Shown: positions 41,372-51,837, numbered from the stretch's first letter. The stretch: DNA of 64,000 nucleotides from Rhynchopus euleeides (GCA_963210315.1 OY723285.1:2170001-2234000); one strand, 5' to 3'. The notes: generated from the letters alone by a model not told the origin. Translations and numbers: made by a program.

Positions 41372-42523
41372 ATGGGCGATCTCGGAAACGGGACACTTGT
41401 CCGCTATGACCACCCTGCACCTGCCACAGAAGTGAAGCGGAACGGGGGCTACACGCAGCAGCCAGCGGGGCGGAGCCGGAAGCAGGGTGTCCCGACGTCA
41501 GACATCCTGAAGAGCGTGATCCCTGCGCGTGAGTGGGAGGACTCGGGGACGAAGTGGGTGCAGATGCCGTCAACAGCCCCGTCGACGCGGCTGGATGTGA
41601 TCAACCTGCAGGAGCAGCTCGAGTCGCAGCTGCGAACGCGCCGTGCGCGGGACACAGGGGTGTGCCCCGTGCGGCAGGACATGTACTCACAGGCGTTCGA
41701 CGAGCTCATCCGTGAGATCACAATCGAAAGCCCAGAGCGGGGCGTCCTGCTCCTGCGTGTGCGCGATGACCTCCGGCAGACGGTCAACGCATACCGTGTG
41801 ATGTATGAAAGCAGCATCTCGTTTGGCACCCGCAAGGCTGCCCAGGCGGAGCAGGGGAAAGATGACCTGCGCAACCGTATACGAGACCTGGAGGGGCGTG
41901 TGGAGTCGCTGGAGCAGGAGCACACTGAGCTGGCGGTGAAGTGCGACGAGGTAGCCCGCATCGAAAAGGAAAAGGGGCGCGAGGAGAAGGCCCGCTTCGA
42001 CGAAGAGATGAAGTATCTCAAGAACACAAACAACCAAGTATGTGAGGGTCTTCGCTGGTCGTTATTCTTCCTCAATCTTCGCCAGTTTTCAGCCAATTCA
42101 ACTGGAAATGCGCCAGAATGCACTGACGATCACCCATAGCGAAGACACCCTTTGGGTGTGGGGGTGTTGAGGCCCTCTGGTGTCAGAGGTTGGGGTGTTG
42201 GGGTGTTGTGCTGTTTCCAGCACACCCGCGCAAGTGAAGGAGTGGGCCCTGCTGCGGCAAGCAACAAAAGGCGCTCTGTACACACACCCTCCGTGCGGTG
42301 TTCTGCGTGGAGAGAAAAAAAGGCGTGACCGCAACAAACGAATATAATGACGATGCATGAGCCGGTTGGGGTCACACCAACCGGTGTCGGTGCCTGATTG
42401 GCGGTGATCCGCCTTGATACACCCGCGACCCCCCTGCGGCCTGCACCACCACCCCCACCGCCACGCCCTCTGCCACAGCTCGCGAGCCTGCTGAACACCA
42501 TGCTGCACGGCAAGTCGAAGTAG
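41372..42523 (+). CDS. DNALI1: Axonemal inner-arm dynein light chain p28 (DNALI1), two exons
   Basis: join(41372..42037,42479..42523), 236 residues. The protein follows p28 closely: SVIPAREWEDSGTKWVQ, STAPSTRLDVINLQEQLESQ, RARDTGVCPVRQDMYSQAFD, ELIREITIESPERGVLLLRV, AYRVMYESSISFGTRKAAQA, then a C-terminal coiled coil. Exon 1 ends ...NTNNQ at a gtatgtg donor. Exon 2, after the acceptor tctgccacag, encodes LASLLNTMLHGKSK and TAG in phase 0, which completes the usual family C-terminus. p28 is a light chain of inner-arm dyneins on motile axonemes, so the organism has or had a motile flagellum. The 441-bp intron carries a MITE-B copy next to its donor. Confidence 0.93.
42044..42150. mobile_element. 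MITE-B copy 3, diverged, inside the p28 intron
   Basis: Ends GAGGGTCTTCGC and GCGAAGACACCC with internal match to 7304-7411 (tcagttttcagccaattcaa). It starts six bases after the intron donor. No clear target duplication remains. Confidence 0.75.
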
Positions 42524-43192
42524 TGAACCACCCCTGCCCCGCCCCCCGCCCCCCACCTCCCACAGTTACACAGGGGGGCAGAGGAACGTGGGGCCCGCCA
42601 GGCTTGCTGCCGGTGCAAGGATGCTGGCACGCCCTCGCGGGACCCTGGCGACGGTGGCACCTGATGGGTGCCTGCTGCTGCGAGGCTCTCTCTCCCGAAC
42701 ACCCACCGTCACCCCATACCCCGCTGCAAACCCACAACTCCCCTGCTGTCCGTCGCGCCCTCTGCACAGACCCCTTCCCCCTCCCCGTGCCGTGCTCGCA
42801 AGAGGATGCTCTGCTGGTCACATCGGGGTCAGCACTGTGTGGACAGGGGGTCATATCAAGAGCAGTGTGTGATCTATGTGCACTACAAGAAGGGCTCGCG
42901 TGTGTGTGTCTGACAGTGGAGGCGGCACCAGAGTTCATTCGGTGCGACCTACATTGAACGGGGAAAAAATCAATAATGGCGTGATCATGGAACCCCCTGG
43001 AACTGGCACAGAACCCCGATGTGATCACGCCAATTAACGTGTGTGTGGAGGCAGCACTCGAGCTCGCTCGGTGCGTCCTACACTAAACTAAAAATACTGA
43101 CGTGCGTGTGTGTGCACCAACCCAACATTGCGGCTCGCAGCACCAACCCCTCACACCTGCAGAGCCTGCCGCCCCCACCCCCACAACACGCC
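42524..43192. other. Intergenic region with a short inverted-repeat element
   Basis: Contains at 42977-43032 a 56-bp element (TGGCGTGATCAT ... GTGATCACGCCA) matching the one at 11110-11163. CAG ends at 43162 before the cyclase start. No gene. Confidence 0.6.
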
Positions 43193-45304
43193 ATGGGTGT
43201 TGACAGCCTTGGCGGCCTCTCGTGCCCAGCATGGCTGCTTCGCGGCACAGGCATGGAGGCATCCCGTAGGGTGCACGCCTTGATCGTCGCGGCGATCGGC
43301 ACCCCGATGGCCGTGGCGACCTACTTGCTCACGACCCCCGACACCGCCTGGAAGCATACGATGGTTGTGTGTTGCGTGCTCGCGACGCTGCTCCTCTGGA
43401 CCGCTCTGCTGCCGCGGCGGCACGTCTCCCTCCACCTCGAGGCGGCAACCTATTTGTGGACTGTGGCGCTGCTGATTGCAACCTACCTGGCGATGCTGAC
43501 TGGCACGCCTACACGATGGCACTGGGTGGTGGTGCTGCTTGACCTGGCCCTCGTCAACCAGCTGCCCCTGCGCGTCACCAGGACCACCTTGGCCCTGACG
43601 TGCGTCTGCCTCGTGCTGATGGAGGCTGTGGTGGTAGGAGGCCTGCACGACATTAGCTCCCTCGACCACATCTGCGACTGCGACAGCCCCCCGTGCAGGG
43701 TGCCTGTTAGCACGTCCGTCTCTGCAAGGGCGCAGGACATCATCATCCTTTTACTCGACTTCTACCTGACACGCGGGTTTGCACAGCAGGTGCTGCAGGA
43801 GCAGGCATCGATGCAGTCCACCATCAACACCGTGCAGCAGGTGGCCCTGCGCCTGGGGGAGTACGACGTGGACAGCGTGGCGGAGATCCTCCAGCAGCGT
43901 GAGGGCAGCCTCCCAGGAGAGATGGCGGATGCGCTGCACACGCTGGAGGCCAACCTGCGGCTGTACCGGCCGTACCTCCCAGACGCGCTGTTCATGCGCA
44001 TGGCGCACGGGTCTGCGTTGAACAAATCGGGTTTCTACAACCCCCTCGAGAGCCACCCCGCCCCGCAGGGCAACGAGGCGACCATCGTGTTCACAGACAT
44101 CCGTGGATCGACAGCCATCTGGGAGGCAGCGCCCGAGGCGATGCAGAAGGCCATCTCTATTCACAACAGCGTGGCACGCGAGGTGATCCAGGCGTGTGGC
44201 GGGTATGAGGTGAAGACCGTGGGCGATGCTTTCATGATTGCCTTCAACACGCCTGTCGAGGGTGTGGCCTTCGGGCTTCGCATCCATGTCGCGCTCCTTG
44301 AGGCCGCGTGGCCTGCGAGCCTACTGCAGGTTCCCTTATGTGCCGCACGCAATCTGTGGGGCGGCCTGACGGTGCGTGTGGGTGTGAACGGCGGCCCGGT
44401 CATGTCAGAGATGAACACGGTGACGGGGCGTGTGGACTACTTCGGGCACACCGTCAACGTGGCGTCTCGTCTGGAGGGTGTCTGCGTGCCTGGTGCTGTA
44501 GCGGTGCGTGCGGAGGTGTGGCAGGCCGTATCGGATGTGTGTGACGCGATTCCAGGCCCTGTGCAGGAGATGGCGCTGAAGGGCGTGAAGGACACTGTGG
44601 AGGTGCAGCACGTCTGGCCGACCGCACTGCAGGGCAGGCAGGCAAGCCACGTCGAATCCGCCGACACCCCACGCAGCACCGCTTCCACCCACATGCGGTC
44701 TTCTCATTCCTTGTGCCCATTGCCGGGCAAGACGCATCAGGTGCACGCCACGGTGGGTGTGGTGCAGGTGCAGTGCGACGCACCCCTAGCAGGACGGGGC
44801 CGGCAGCTGAGCCATGCCCTTGCCACGATGCTGCCGTCTATACATCAGTCACACGGCACGCTTGCGGCGGTGCTGGGCAACAGCGTGGCTGTGGGGTGGA
44901 ACCTGTCACGCGCTGTGGCGTCGCACGCAGAGAGCGCCCTGCATTTCTCACAAAGCCTCTTCGATATGACGTGCCACATCGGACTGGCGAGCGGCACTGT
45001 GGCACACGGCGACGTGGGGTCCGAGACGCAGCGTTTCGTGACGGTGCTCGGGGAGGCTGTGCACATGAGCTGGGTGCTGAGCGAGGCTGCGTCGAGGCGG
45101 AAGTGCCTCCTTCTCTTCGCGTGGCTCAACGGGGATGCAGTGGGCTCATTCCCGAGCTCCCTGAGGGCCCATCTCACCGAAACACCGTCCGAGTCAATAG
45201 GTGCCAAGTCCTGGCTGGAGCCAGTGTGCGTCTACACGCTGAGGCAGCAGCCAGATCCCTTGTCTCCATTTGATGTTCTCGAAGAGGAGCGCGGGAGCTT
45301 ATGA
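43193..45304 (+). CDS. Membrane class III adenylate cyclase with tandem cyclase-like domains
   Basis: 703 residues, single exon. About six hydrophobic segments occupy residues 20-200, with a cysteine-rich loop (HICDCDSPPC) before the last. A linker helix (QEQASMQSTINTVQQVALRL) leads to a class III cyclase domain at about 293-470. Metal Asp302 (FTDIRGST) and Asp345 (KTVGDAFM), base-recognising Lys341 (GYEVKTVG), and transition-state Asn422 and Arg426 (GHTVNVASRLEG) are all present, so the domain looks active, with Lys indicating ATP. A second cyclase-like domain at about 520-680 (VHATVGVVQVQCDA, HIGLASGTVAHGDVGSETQR, VTVLGEAVHMSWVLSEAASR) lacks the metal aspartates and is probably regulatory or forms the dimer partner. 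It makes cAMP at a membrane. The start is ATG 43193, 30 bases after a CAG. Confidence 0.88.
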   Translation: MGVDSLGGLSCPAWLLRGTGMEASRRVHALIVAAIGTPMAVATYLLTTPDTAWKHTMVVCCVLATLLLWTALLPRRHVSLHLEAATYLWTVALLIATYLAMLTGTPTRWHWVVVLLDLALVNQLPLRVTRTTLALTCVCLVLMEAVVVGGLHDISSLDHICDCDSPPCRVPVSTSVSARAQDIIILLLDFYLTRGFAQQVLQEQASMQSTINTVQQVALRLGEYDVDSVAEILQQREGSLPGEMADALHTLEANLRLYRPYLPDALFMRMAHGSALNKSGFYNPLESHPAPQGNEATIVFTDIRGSTAIWEAAPEAMQKAISIHNSVAREVIQACGGYEVKTVGDAFMIAFNTPVEGVAFGLRIHVALLEAAWPASLLQVPLCAARNLWGGLTVRVGVNGGPVMSEMNTVTGRVDYFGHTVNVASRLEGVCVPGAVAVRAEVWQAVSDVCDAIPGPVQEMALKGVKDTVEVQHVWPTALQGRQASHVESADTPRSTASTHMRSSHSLCPLPGKTHQVHATVGVVQVQCDAPLAGRGRQLSHALATMLPSIHQSHGTLAAVLGNSVAVGWNLSRAVASHAESALHFSQSLFDMTCHIGLASGTVAHGDVGSETQRFVTVLGEAVHMSWVLSEAASRRKCLLLFAWLNGDAVGSFPSSLRAHLTETPSESIGAKSWLEPVCVYTLRQQPDPLSPFDVLEEERGSL

Positions 45305-46293
45305 AAGGCGCCCTTTGTGTTCCCAGCTGCAGCCGCTCTGATCAGTTTTCATTTTATCCCCCGCTCGGGCGAGAAATGTGTTACTATCAGCCAAGAAGGT
45401 GAGCTGTGGCAGCAATGTGGGCGTGTTTCTCCGCATCATTTGCTTCTCTGCCCTGTCACTACGTTCACCTTCCTTCTGCAGATTACACCCCGTTGCACAA
45501 ACAAACCCATTACGTACCGCCGGCTCCTTTTTGTTTGACTTAATATAGGTGGCTGTTGGTTACACGTGAAACGGCCTTCCTCCTCGCACTCGTCACCCTT
45601 CTCTGCATAATTTTGCCCCTCTGTCTTTTTGGAAGTGCATTGTTTTTTACTACACTGTGCCGCAAACCCGGTGTGCGTTCCTCAGGTGCATGTTCCTCAG
45701 AATCCACCTTCCCTTCTGCCGATGTCGCACCCCGGGTCATCTGTGCTTCAACACTGTTAGGAAAAGCCACGCAGTCTGGCTTCAATGTGTATCAGCATTG
45801 CAGTGCAATGGCGGTTGAAATACCAAGACAAGACACGGGCACCGATCGGTCTTCCGACTCGCATCAACTGCCGTGTCTTTTCCCTGTGCTGGACCCAACT
45901 TCAACTCCAGCCCCTTTGTCCGGGTCCAGCAGAAACTACCGTATCCCCGGGGCGCAGGAGGGACGCACAGGCTGCCCTTCACATGCCAGGTCGACTCCAG
46001 GACCTCGCACGGCAGGCATGCGTGCTGACAAATTTGCAACAGCGTGCCGTCGGTGCGCTGTGGTGCCCCTGCCCTCATCCATCCTGGCTGTTCACACGAT
46101 GCACCCCTCGGCTGAGGCTGATGACAATATTGTTTGCATCGCATTTTTTGCATCCAATACAGCCCCCAGTACTCCTCAAAGGTTGCACAAGGAAACACAT
46201 GACAACGCCGGCTCCTTTTGTCAAACCCACACCACCCCTCCCAGAGGTCGCTGCCCACATACACTTTCCTGGCCATGCCGTCAGCCACATGAC
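45305..46293. other. Intergenic or 5'UTR region
   Basis: A frame is open here continuous with the next gene, but its composition is not protein-like. CAG-type acceptor cccctcccag ends at 46244. I start the next gene downstream. Confidence 0.4.
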
Positions 46294-47958
46294 ATGGCCA
46301 GACCACACGACATGGCATTGTATAAACCGATTGACATCCACCCCGAATGGGCTAAGCGTGGCCTGTCGAGGGGCCTCCCGCTGTACGGCCTCGTCGCGGT
46401 GACGAAGATCTCATCGAAGGGGAAGAAGGAACGGCGGTTCCTGGCTGTCAACGAGCAGATGCTGATGCAGCTGACGCAGGATGCGCGGGTGAAGCGGGTC
46501 GCCCGGCTGGAGGACCTGAAGGAGGTGACGCTGGACACCGACAAGGCATGGTTCAACCTCAGCTTTGCAGATGACCGGGACTGGCTGATGGAGCGCAGCG
46601 ACGTGGCGTCGAACAACCCGCGCGACATCGGAGACCTGGTGGAGGTCATCCGCGCCCTGCGGCGGGAGCGCACCCTGTCCAACCTTGCCGTGGTGAAGGG
46701 TAACCTCAGCGTGTCGCAGCGCCTGCAGTCCCGCGGCAACATGTCGCACCGCATGAAGCAGCTGCAGGGCACTCTGCGGGCTGCCCCAGAGGTGCGACGC
46801 ACGCGCGCTGAGGAGCTGACGAAAGAGCTCGATGCGCAGCACCACACACTGTCTCTGGAGCACGACGACGAGCCGTGGGGCATCGTCATAGCGAAGCAGC
46901 CCGACGGGCGTGCCTCCATCTCGAAGGTGTCGCATGCGGCGGAGCGGGCAGGGGTGCTGCCGGGTGTGCTGTGTGCCATCAACGGGCAGCGCGTCGACCA
47001 CCACCTCGCCACGAAGAAGTTCCTGCAGGTGGTGCAGGAGAAGCACCGCACCATGGACATCCGTGTGCTGCCCAACCCCCTCGCGGCGCTGGGCGCCGAG
47101 CGGCGCGAAGAGGAGCGCGAGCATGCCGCAGAGCGCGCCAGGATGACGGACGAGCTGCAGCAGCGCAGCGACGAGGTGGAGCGCCTCCGCAGCACGCTGC
47201 ACGAAACGGAGGCCACGATGGGGTCGCGCGCCTGCGCCGAGAGCACCAGGGCAGAGGCGGCGGAGGCGGCGGGCGTAGCCCTGAAGGAGGAGCTGCACAT
47301 CCTCAAGGCGCAGGTGCGGCGCCTGGAGGGCGACGTGGAGGACGAGCGGCAGAGGGCCGACACGCTGCTGCAGCCGGAGCACCTCGGCATCCCGACCCTC
47401 TCCACCGCAGTGGTGCAGGAGTTCCGCAACGTGGTGCGCGGGGCGGAGCCCCGGTCGCTCCGCCAGCCGGGTGCGGTGCACGCCGCCCTCGAGCGCATCC
47501 GCAGGGGGGAGTACTCCGCCAGCGGGGAGCAGGCGGCGGCGCTGCGCCGGAAGCTGCGTGATCAGGAGAGGCGCGAGCGCCAGCAGCGCCTGCTGCAGGC
47601 AGGCCGTGGCTCTGCGGCAGCGGCGGCGGTGGGCCACACGCCGCGCAGCGGCGCCCCTGCGGCGGCTGCGCCGCCGCAGCGGATGATGGGTGGCGGCAGC
47701 CCCCCCGCCGCAGCCACTGCCGCCCCTAGCAGCCCCAGCCCCAGACCCGCTGCACCGCAGGGCACGCACAGCCCCGTGGGGCTGCTCGCTGCCCACACTG
47801 CGACTGCTGCCACTGCCAGTGTTGCCCCGCCCTCCCCGCCCCCGGCCCCGAAGCCTGCCCTGCAGGACTCGCTCCGGGACTGGTATGCAGGGCGGCTGGG
47901 TGTCGACGACACTCCGGAGGATGGGCCCCTGGCCCTGGGAGGGCCGCCTGATGTGTGA
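46294..47958 (+). CDS. PDZ-domain, coiled-coil protein with N-terminal myosin-TH1/PH-like domain
   Basis: 554 residues from ATG 46294 or 548 from ATG 46312. The N-terminal about 130 residues (YGLVAVTKISSKGKKERRFL, RVARLEDLKEVTLDTDKAWF, IGDLVEVIRALRRERTLSNL) resemble a myosin tail-homology 1 or PH-like lipid-binding domain. A PDZ-like domain follows at about 185-265 (EPWGIVIAKQPDGRASISKV, AGVLPGVLCAINGQRVDHHL). Then comes a long coiled coil of about 270-390 rich in Glu/Arg/Ala, and a disordered Ala/Pro-rich C-terminus. Likely a membrane- or cytoskeleton-linked scaffold. Partner unknown. The protein is not one I recognise by name. Confidence 0.65.
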   Translation: MARPHDMALYKPIDIHPEWAKRGLSRGLPLYGLVAVTKISSKGKKERRFLAVNEQMLMQLTQDARVKRVARLEDLKEVTLDTDKAWFNLSFADDRDWLMERSDVASNNPRDIGDLVEVIRALRRERTLSNLAVVKGNLSVSQRLQSRGNMSHRMKQLQGTLRAAPEVRRTRAEELTKELDAQHHTLSLEHDDEPWGIVIAKQPDGRASISKVSHAAERAGVLPGVLCAINGQRVDHHLATKKFLQVVQEKHRTMDIRVLPNPLAALGAERREEEREHAAERARMTDELQQRSDEVERLRSTLHETEATMGSRACAESTRAEAAEAAGVALKEELHILKAQVRRLEGDVEDERQRADTLLQPEHLGIPTLSTAVVQEFRNVVRGAEPRSLRQPGAVHAALERIRRGEYSASGEQAAALRRKLRDQERRERQQRLLQAGRGSAAAAAVGHTPRSGAPAAAAPPQRMMGGGSPPAAATAAPSSPSPRPAAPQGTHSPVGLLAAHTATAATASVAPPSPPPAPKPALQDSLRDWYAGRLGVDDTPEDGPLALGGPPDV

Positions 47959-49591
47959 GGGTTCCCTCAGGGGTCTGTCTGGTGGGTGGGTGTGGTGTGC
48001 ATCAGAGTGAGAGAGAGAGAGAGGGAGGGCTGGTGGGGGGGTGGGTCTGGTCGGGGTCGGGGGGGTGTGTGTGTGTGTGCTGGGTAACAGTACACGAGGC
48101 AAAATAGTCCACACTGGTCAGGAAGCCAACCGCACCCCAGCCTGTATTTTACGTTCGATGCGTTTGACGCTTCTGCACACAAAAAAGACTTGGGGGTCTT
48201 CGCTCTACAGTGCTGAAAAGTGAGCTGCCTCACAATATAGGCTGCAAGCCTGACACACTTTGGCACAGAGCGAATGCCCCGGTGTCTGCTTCGTGCGCAC
48301 AAGCCGAAAAATAGCACTGAAAGGAAAATCACACCCCGAGCCTGATGAAGGGTGGGATAGAGAAACGCGTTTCGTTGCTTGCTGGTGGTGAGCGGCTTTC
48401 TACACGAGTGTGCGAAAAAATAGGCAAATTATGAACCTAACAACGGAAGGAAATGCGCGTGTATATGATGGCAGGCCTGCTGGGGGGCGGGGGTGGGGCT
48501 CACACCTCTAACATCTCTAACATCTCTAACCCTCCATAGAAGCGTTGAGCGATCCGGCTCGGGCTGCTCTTCCGCCCCCCGCCCCCTCATCGGTTGTCTT
48601 CGTTTGTCTTGCATGCGTCAGGGGTGTGTGGCGGTGGCCAGTTTGGTATTCCGTGCGCAACAGGGCCTCTTGCGTGGTGTTGCCGCTGGTTGGTGGGTGC
48701 TACTCAAGCCAACGGGTGGGGCTGGACCTGATAGAAGCGGGACGGTGCCTAGCACGCGTGGGTGCATACACGTTCTACATTGGGCGGTCGCAGATGTGCT
48801 TGTTTGGGGTGGGGGTGGGGGTGACCGTGTCTTGAGTGGATAGACCTGTAGTGTGGATCCTGGCCCACTTATGTGTGCGTGTGTCTGCAACGGGCATGGT
48901 GTCGACACAAGCATGGGATGTATTTCTTTATTTCTTCTTTCCCGAACGTGCCACGGCGCGTGAGGTGTATTCTTGAGCACCGGGCACTTCTACGCAAGGT
49001 GCAGTGTATCGTTCAAGCGTTCAAGTCAATTCGTCCAAATCACTGGTTCCTTCGCTCGAAACTGCAGAAACAGCGGCCCGCCTGACAGCAGGCAGGTACA
49101 CGGCGGCTTTGCGGGGCTCTGAGGTCGTGTGCCTGTCTGCCTGCCCTGGGAGGTAGGGCCAACTCTGCAGCTTGTCGTGTCTCTGTATTTCCTCTACCAC
49201 TGGTGTGTTGTGTGCAGAGCATGTGCGCTCCGGCCGTCGATACCAAGGCCTGGTCTTGCTAAGGCTGAGGGTTTGTGTCAGGAGGGGATGCCGCCTTCCG
49301 GCAGCGTTGTGTTGTGGCCGCAGCCTGTCGTATTGGCAAGCGGGCTGTTGGCTGGCAACACAATGTGGGTTCTGGCCTGGGGATCCAGTCTCAGTGGCAG
49401 CGCTGTTCACCCCTTCCCCCATTCCTTTGAGCCTCCCGTGGCTACGCCTCCTAACGAGACACCGAAGTCTTCCCGATATCACCAGGTATCCTCGGGACAT
49501 GTCACAGCTGTGTCTGTTGTGTCTGTACGTGCCATCCCTGCATCTCACCAACCCACATCTCAGGAACGTATCCCTCTTTACATCTACAAGA
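47959..49591. other. 1.6-kb gene-free region
   Basis: Contains a GA/GT microsatellite (48006-48085), a diverged MITE-like hairpin (gggggtcttcgctct at about 48194 to agagcgaatgcccc at about 48281), and a partial inverted copy of the 20499-type repeat near 48338-48385 (gagcctgatgaagggtggga). CAG ends at 49563 before the next start. Confidence 0.5.
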
Positions 49592-51088
49592 ATGGCACAG
49601 CCCAGCGCATCTTCGCTTCCGAGCTCGAACAACCCGTACGGCGCAGAGGAGGGCGACATGGAGATGCAGCATGTGTGCGTCGAGATGCCTCAGGAGGAGG
49701 CGGTGACGGAGACCATCACCGTGGACACGCAGACGGAGGTGTCCGTCGATGACGTTCGAGTCACAGTGGCAAACAACGAGCCCCACAACAACATGGACAG
49801 CAACAACATCGACAACAACAACAGCAACAACAACGCGCTCGCGTCAGCGCGTGGGCTGCAGCGCCTGCCCATCCGTGAGGGCGGGTCGTGGAAGACAAAC
49901 TACTTCATGCTGCAGATGATCGGGTACCTGCTGCTGAACGTGGGGGCGTTTGTGCTGATCTACTGCCTGACGAACACTGCGGAGGTGTTCGAGCACTCCG
50001 GGACGATGGCGACTGTGAACCTGCTGGTGCTGACGATGTGGCGCAACGAGTTTTTCGTGTGCGGGCTGTTCTGGATGGCGCGGCGGTGCAAGTTCGAGAC
50101 CGTGCACCGCATGGTGCACAACTACGGGGGTGTGCACGCGTCTGCCGGGATGTGCTGCCTGGGGTGGGTGCTGCTGTCCATCGGGTTCGGCGTGGCGTCG
50201 GGTGCGATCCCCCTCGTGGTCCTGGTGCTGCGCATCGTGATCGCGACGCTGCTGGCAGTCGTGGCGGGTGTGGGGACGAAGAAGCTGCGGCGCTACTTCC
50301 ACAACGCCTTCGAGATCATTCACAGGTACACGTCGTGGCTGCTGCTCGCCATCCTTGCGGCCGACATCATCTACCAGATGCCTGCGTCGGGCCACACGCC
50401 CGTGCCGTACCTGTGGCTCGGGACGCTGCTGTTCCTGCTGTCGTCGTGGCTGACGGTGACGAAGGAGCGCTGCAACATCCGCCTGCTGTCCCCCTCCAAC
50501 AAGCGCATCCTGGTGGTCGACATGCCTGACGTGAAGTACCGCGGGTCGGGGCTCGCCATGAAGCTGAGCAGGGACGGTGTGGAGTGGCACAGCTTTGCGG
50601 TGTGCCCCAGCTTCTACCACGAGGGGGCCAGCATGTGCGTCATCGCGGCAGCCGGGGACTGGACGAACCGCCTTATCGACGACTGCGTGGCGGGGACCGC
50701 CCCGCGTCACATCTACGCGCGCTCCATGTTCCCGGGGTTCATGAACTCGACGAACACATACACGCGCATTGCGTGCGTTGGGACGGGTGCGGGTATTGCA
50801 CCCATCCTTGCCACCATCAACACCCCCGGGGTGGACATGAAGCTGCTGTGGGTCACGAACACGAAGTACGACACGCAGGACATCATGAAGTTCCTGGACG
50901 ACCAGAAGACCCCCCACCACATCTTCAACACTGCGGTGGCACGCCCCAGCGTTGCCGACATCATGGCGGAGGTCCCGGAGGACGTGGAGGCTGTCTTCAT
51001 CGTCTCCAACCCCGAGTTCACGCGCGAGATGAAGATGTACTGCGACGAAAGGAACGTGCGGTGCTTCGGGGCCAACTGGGACTCTTAA
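49592..51088 (+). CDS. TmpA-like membrane oxidoreductase (ferric-reductase-related)
   Basis: 498 residues from ATG 49592, 28 bases after a CAG; single exon. The first about 90 residues are acidic and disordered with an Asn-rich tract. Then about six TM segments (FMLQMIGYLLLNVGAFVLIY, TVNLLVLTMWRNEFFVCGLF, MCCLGWVLLSIGFGVASGAI, IPLVVLVLRIVIATLLAVVA, LLLAILAADIIYQM) with His residues in TM-adjacent positions (VHRMVHNYGGVH, IIHRYTSW) that could bind heme. The C-terminal half is a ferredoxin-reductase-like module: ACVGTGAGIAPILATI matches the nucleotide-binding Gly loop of ferric reductases, and the end (FIVSNPEFTREMK, VRCFGANWDS) resembles TmpA-type proteins. TmpA is a fungal membrane flavoprotein linked to development. 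A role in trans-membrane electron transfer is inferred; the electron acceptor is unknown. Confidence 0.65.
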   Translation: MAQPSASSLPSSNNPYGAEEGDMEMQHVCVEMPQEEAVTETITVDTQTEVSVDDVRVTVANNEPHNNMDSNNIDNNNSNNNALASARGLQRLPIREGGSWKTNYFMLQMIGYLLLNVGAFVLIYCLTNTAEVFEHSGTMATVNLLVLTMWRNEFFVCGLFWMARRCKFETVHRMVHNYGGVHASAGMCCLGWVLLSIGFGVASGAIPLVVLVLRIVIATLLAVVAGVGTKKLRRYFHNAFEIIHRYTSWLLLAILAADIIYQMPASGHTPVPYLWLGTLLFLLSSWLTVTKERCNIRLLSPSNKRILVVDMPDVKYRGSGLAMKLSRDGVEWHSFAVCPSFYHEGASMCVIAAAGDWTNRLIDDCVAGTAPRHIYARSMFPGFMNSTNTYTRIACVGTGAGIAPILATINTPGVDMKLLWVTNTKYDTQDIMKFLDDQKTPHHIFNTAVARPSVADIMAEVPEDVEAVFIVSNPEFTREMKMYCDERNVRCFGANWDS

Positions 51089-51589
51089 TCTGGTGTGGGT
51101 GTCAATTGTTGCCGTTGCCGTTTTCATTTGGCGCAACCTGCAGTGCGTATCGCCAGGCCACACTCAGCCGAAAAGCTGAGACACCAAGATATCACCACCT
51201 TGGCCGTGTGCTTGGCCGCAACCTCTCCCCCGCACTGCTGGTTGCTGTCCCTGCCATTCTTCTACCCCGCTTCCCCTCTTGCTTTCAGCCATCTTCTTTC
51301 GCATACTTTATTGAATACCCACCCTCATATCACTCTGCCACCGCGGTGCTGCCCCTGCGTCGGTCAGGGGCAGCCACGTGTGATTACCCCAACACACCCT
51401 CTTCGTGCTGTGTCACCCCTTCTCCCCTCCAGCCCCAACTCTCTGCTGAATTGCCACCAATGCGATTCGGCAGTCCCTTTCTTATTTTTTTTGTCGGGCT
51501 GGGCCATTTTTCCCTCGCTGCAAGATGCACAACAGAACACCACAAATCAAGCAGAGTACAGGTTGAATAGCCCGCCGCATCCCCCATTC
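51089..51589. other. Intergenic, end of the host gene cluster in this window
   Basis: Presumed 3'UTR and spacer. No gene. Confidence 0.45.
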
Positions 51590-51728
51590 CACGGTGGGAT
51601 CTTGTAAATTTTACATGTATAACTACAAGTATAATACATGTATTATACATGTATAATACTTGCATGTCAACTATTATACATGTATAATACATGTATATGC
51701 CTGAAATATACATGTAAAATACATGTAT

Positions 51729-51837
51729 GGGGGCCCTCGCTACCAGTCACTGCTCGTCACAGCTCGTCAGTCAGTGAGGGGAAGTGGGCCGTGGCTCACT
51801 TTTTCTCACTCAGTCACACTTGGTAGCGAAGGCCCCC
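51729..51837. mobile_element. MITE-A copy 3 (109 bp)
   Basis: Flanked by TAT repeats. The empty site aaatacatgtatatcaagta is intact in the FB1 copy at 7475. Confidence 0.95.

Noticed and set aside
45556-46293. N-terminal extension of the PDZ protein frame (hydrophobic start)
   Set aside because: The composition changes at about 46290, the extension has no domain, and a CAG acceptor-like site lies at 46244, so it is probably upstream non-coding sequence.
46281-48114. Minus-strand frames of 405 and 567 codons over the PDZ protein
   Set aside because: Cys/Ser/Arg- or His/Leu/Arg-rich shadows without domains; the plus frame has PDZ and coiled-coil patterns.
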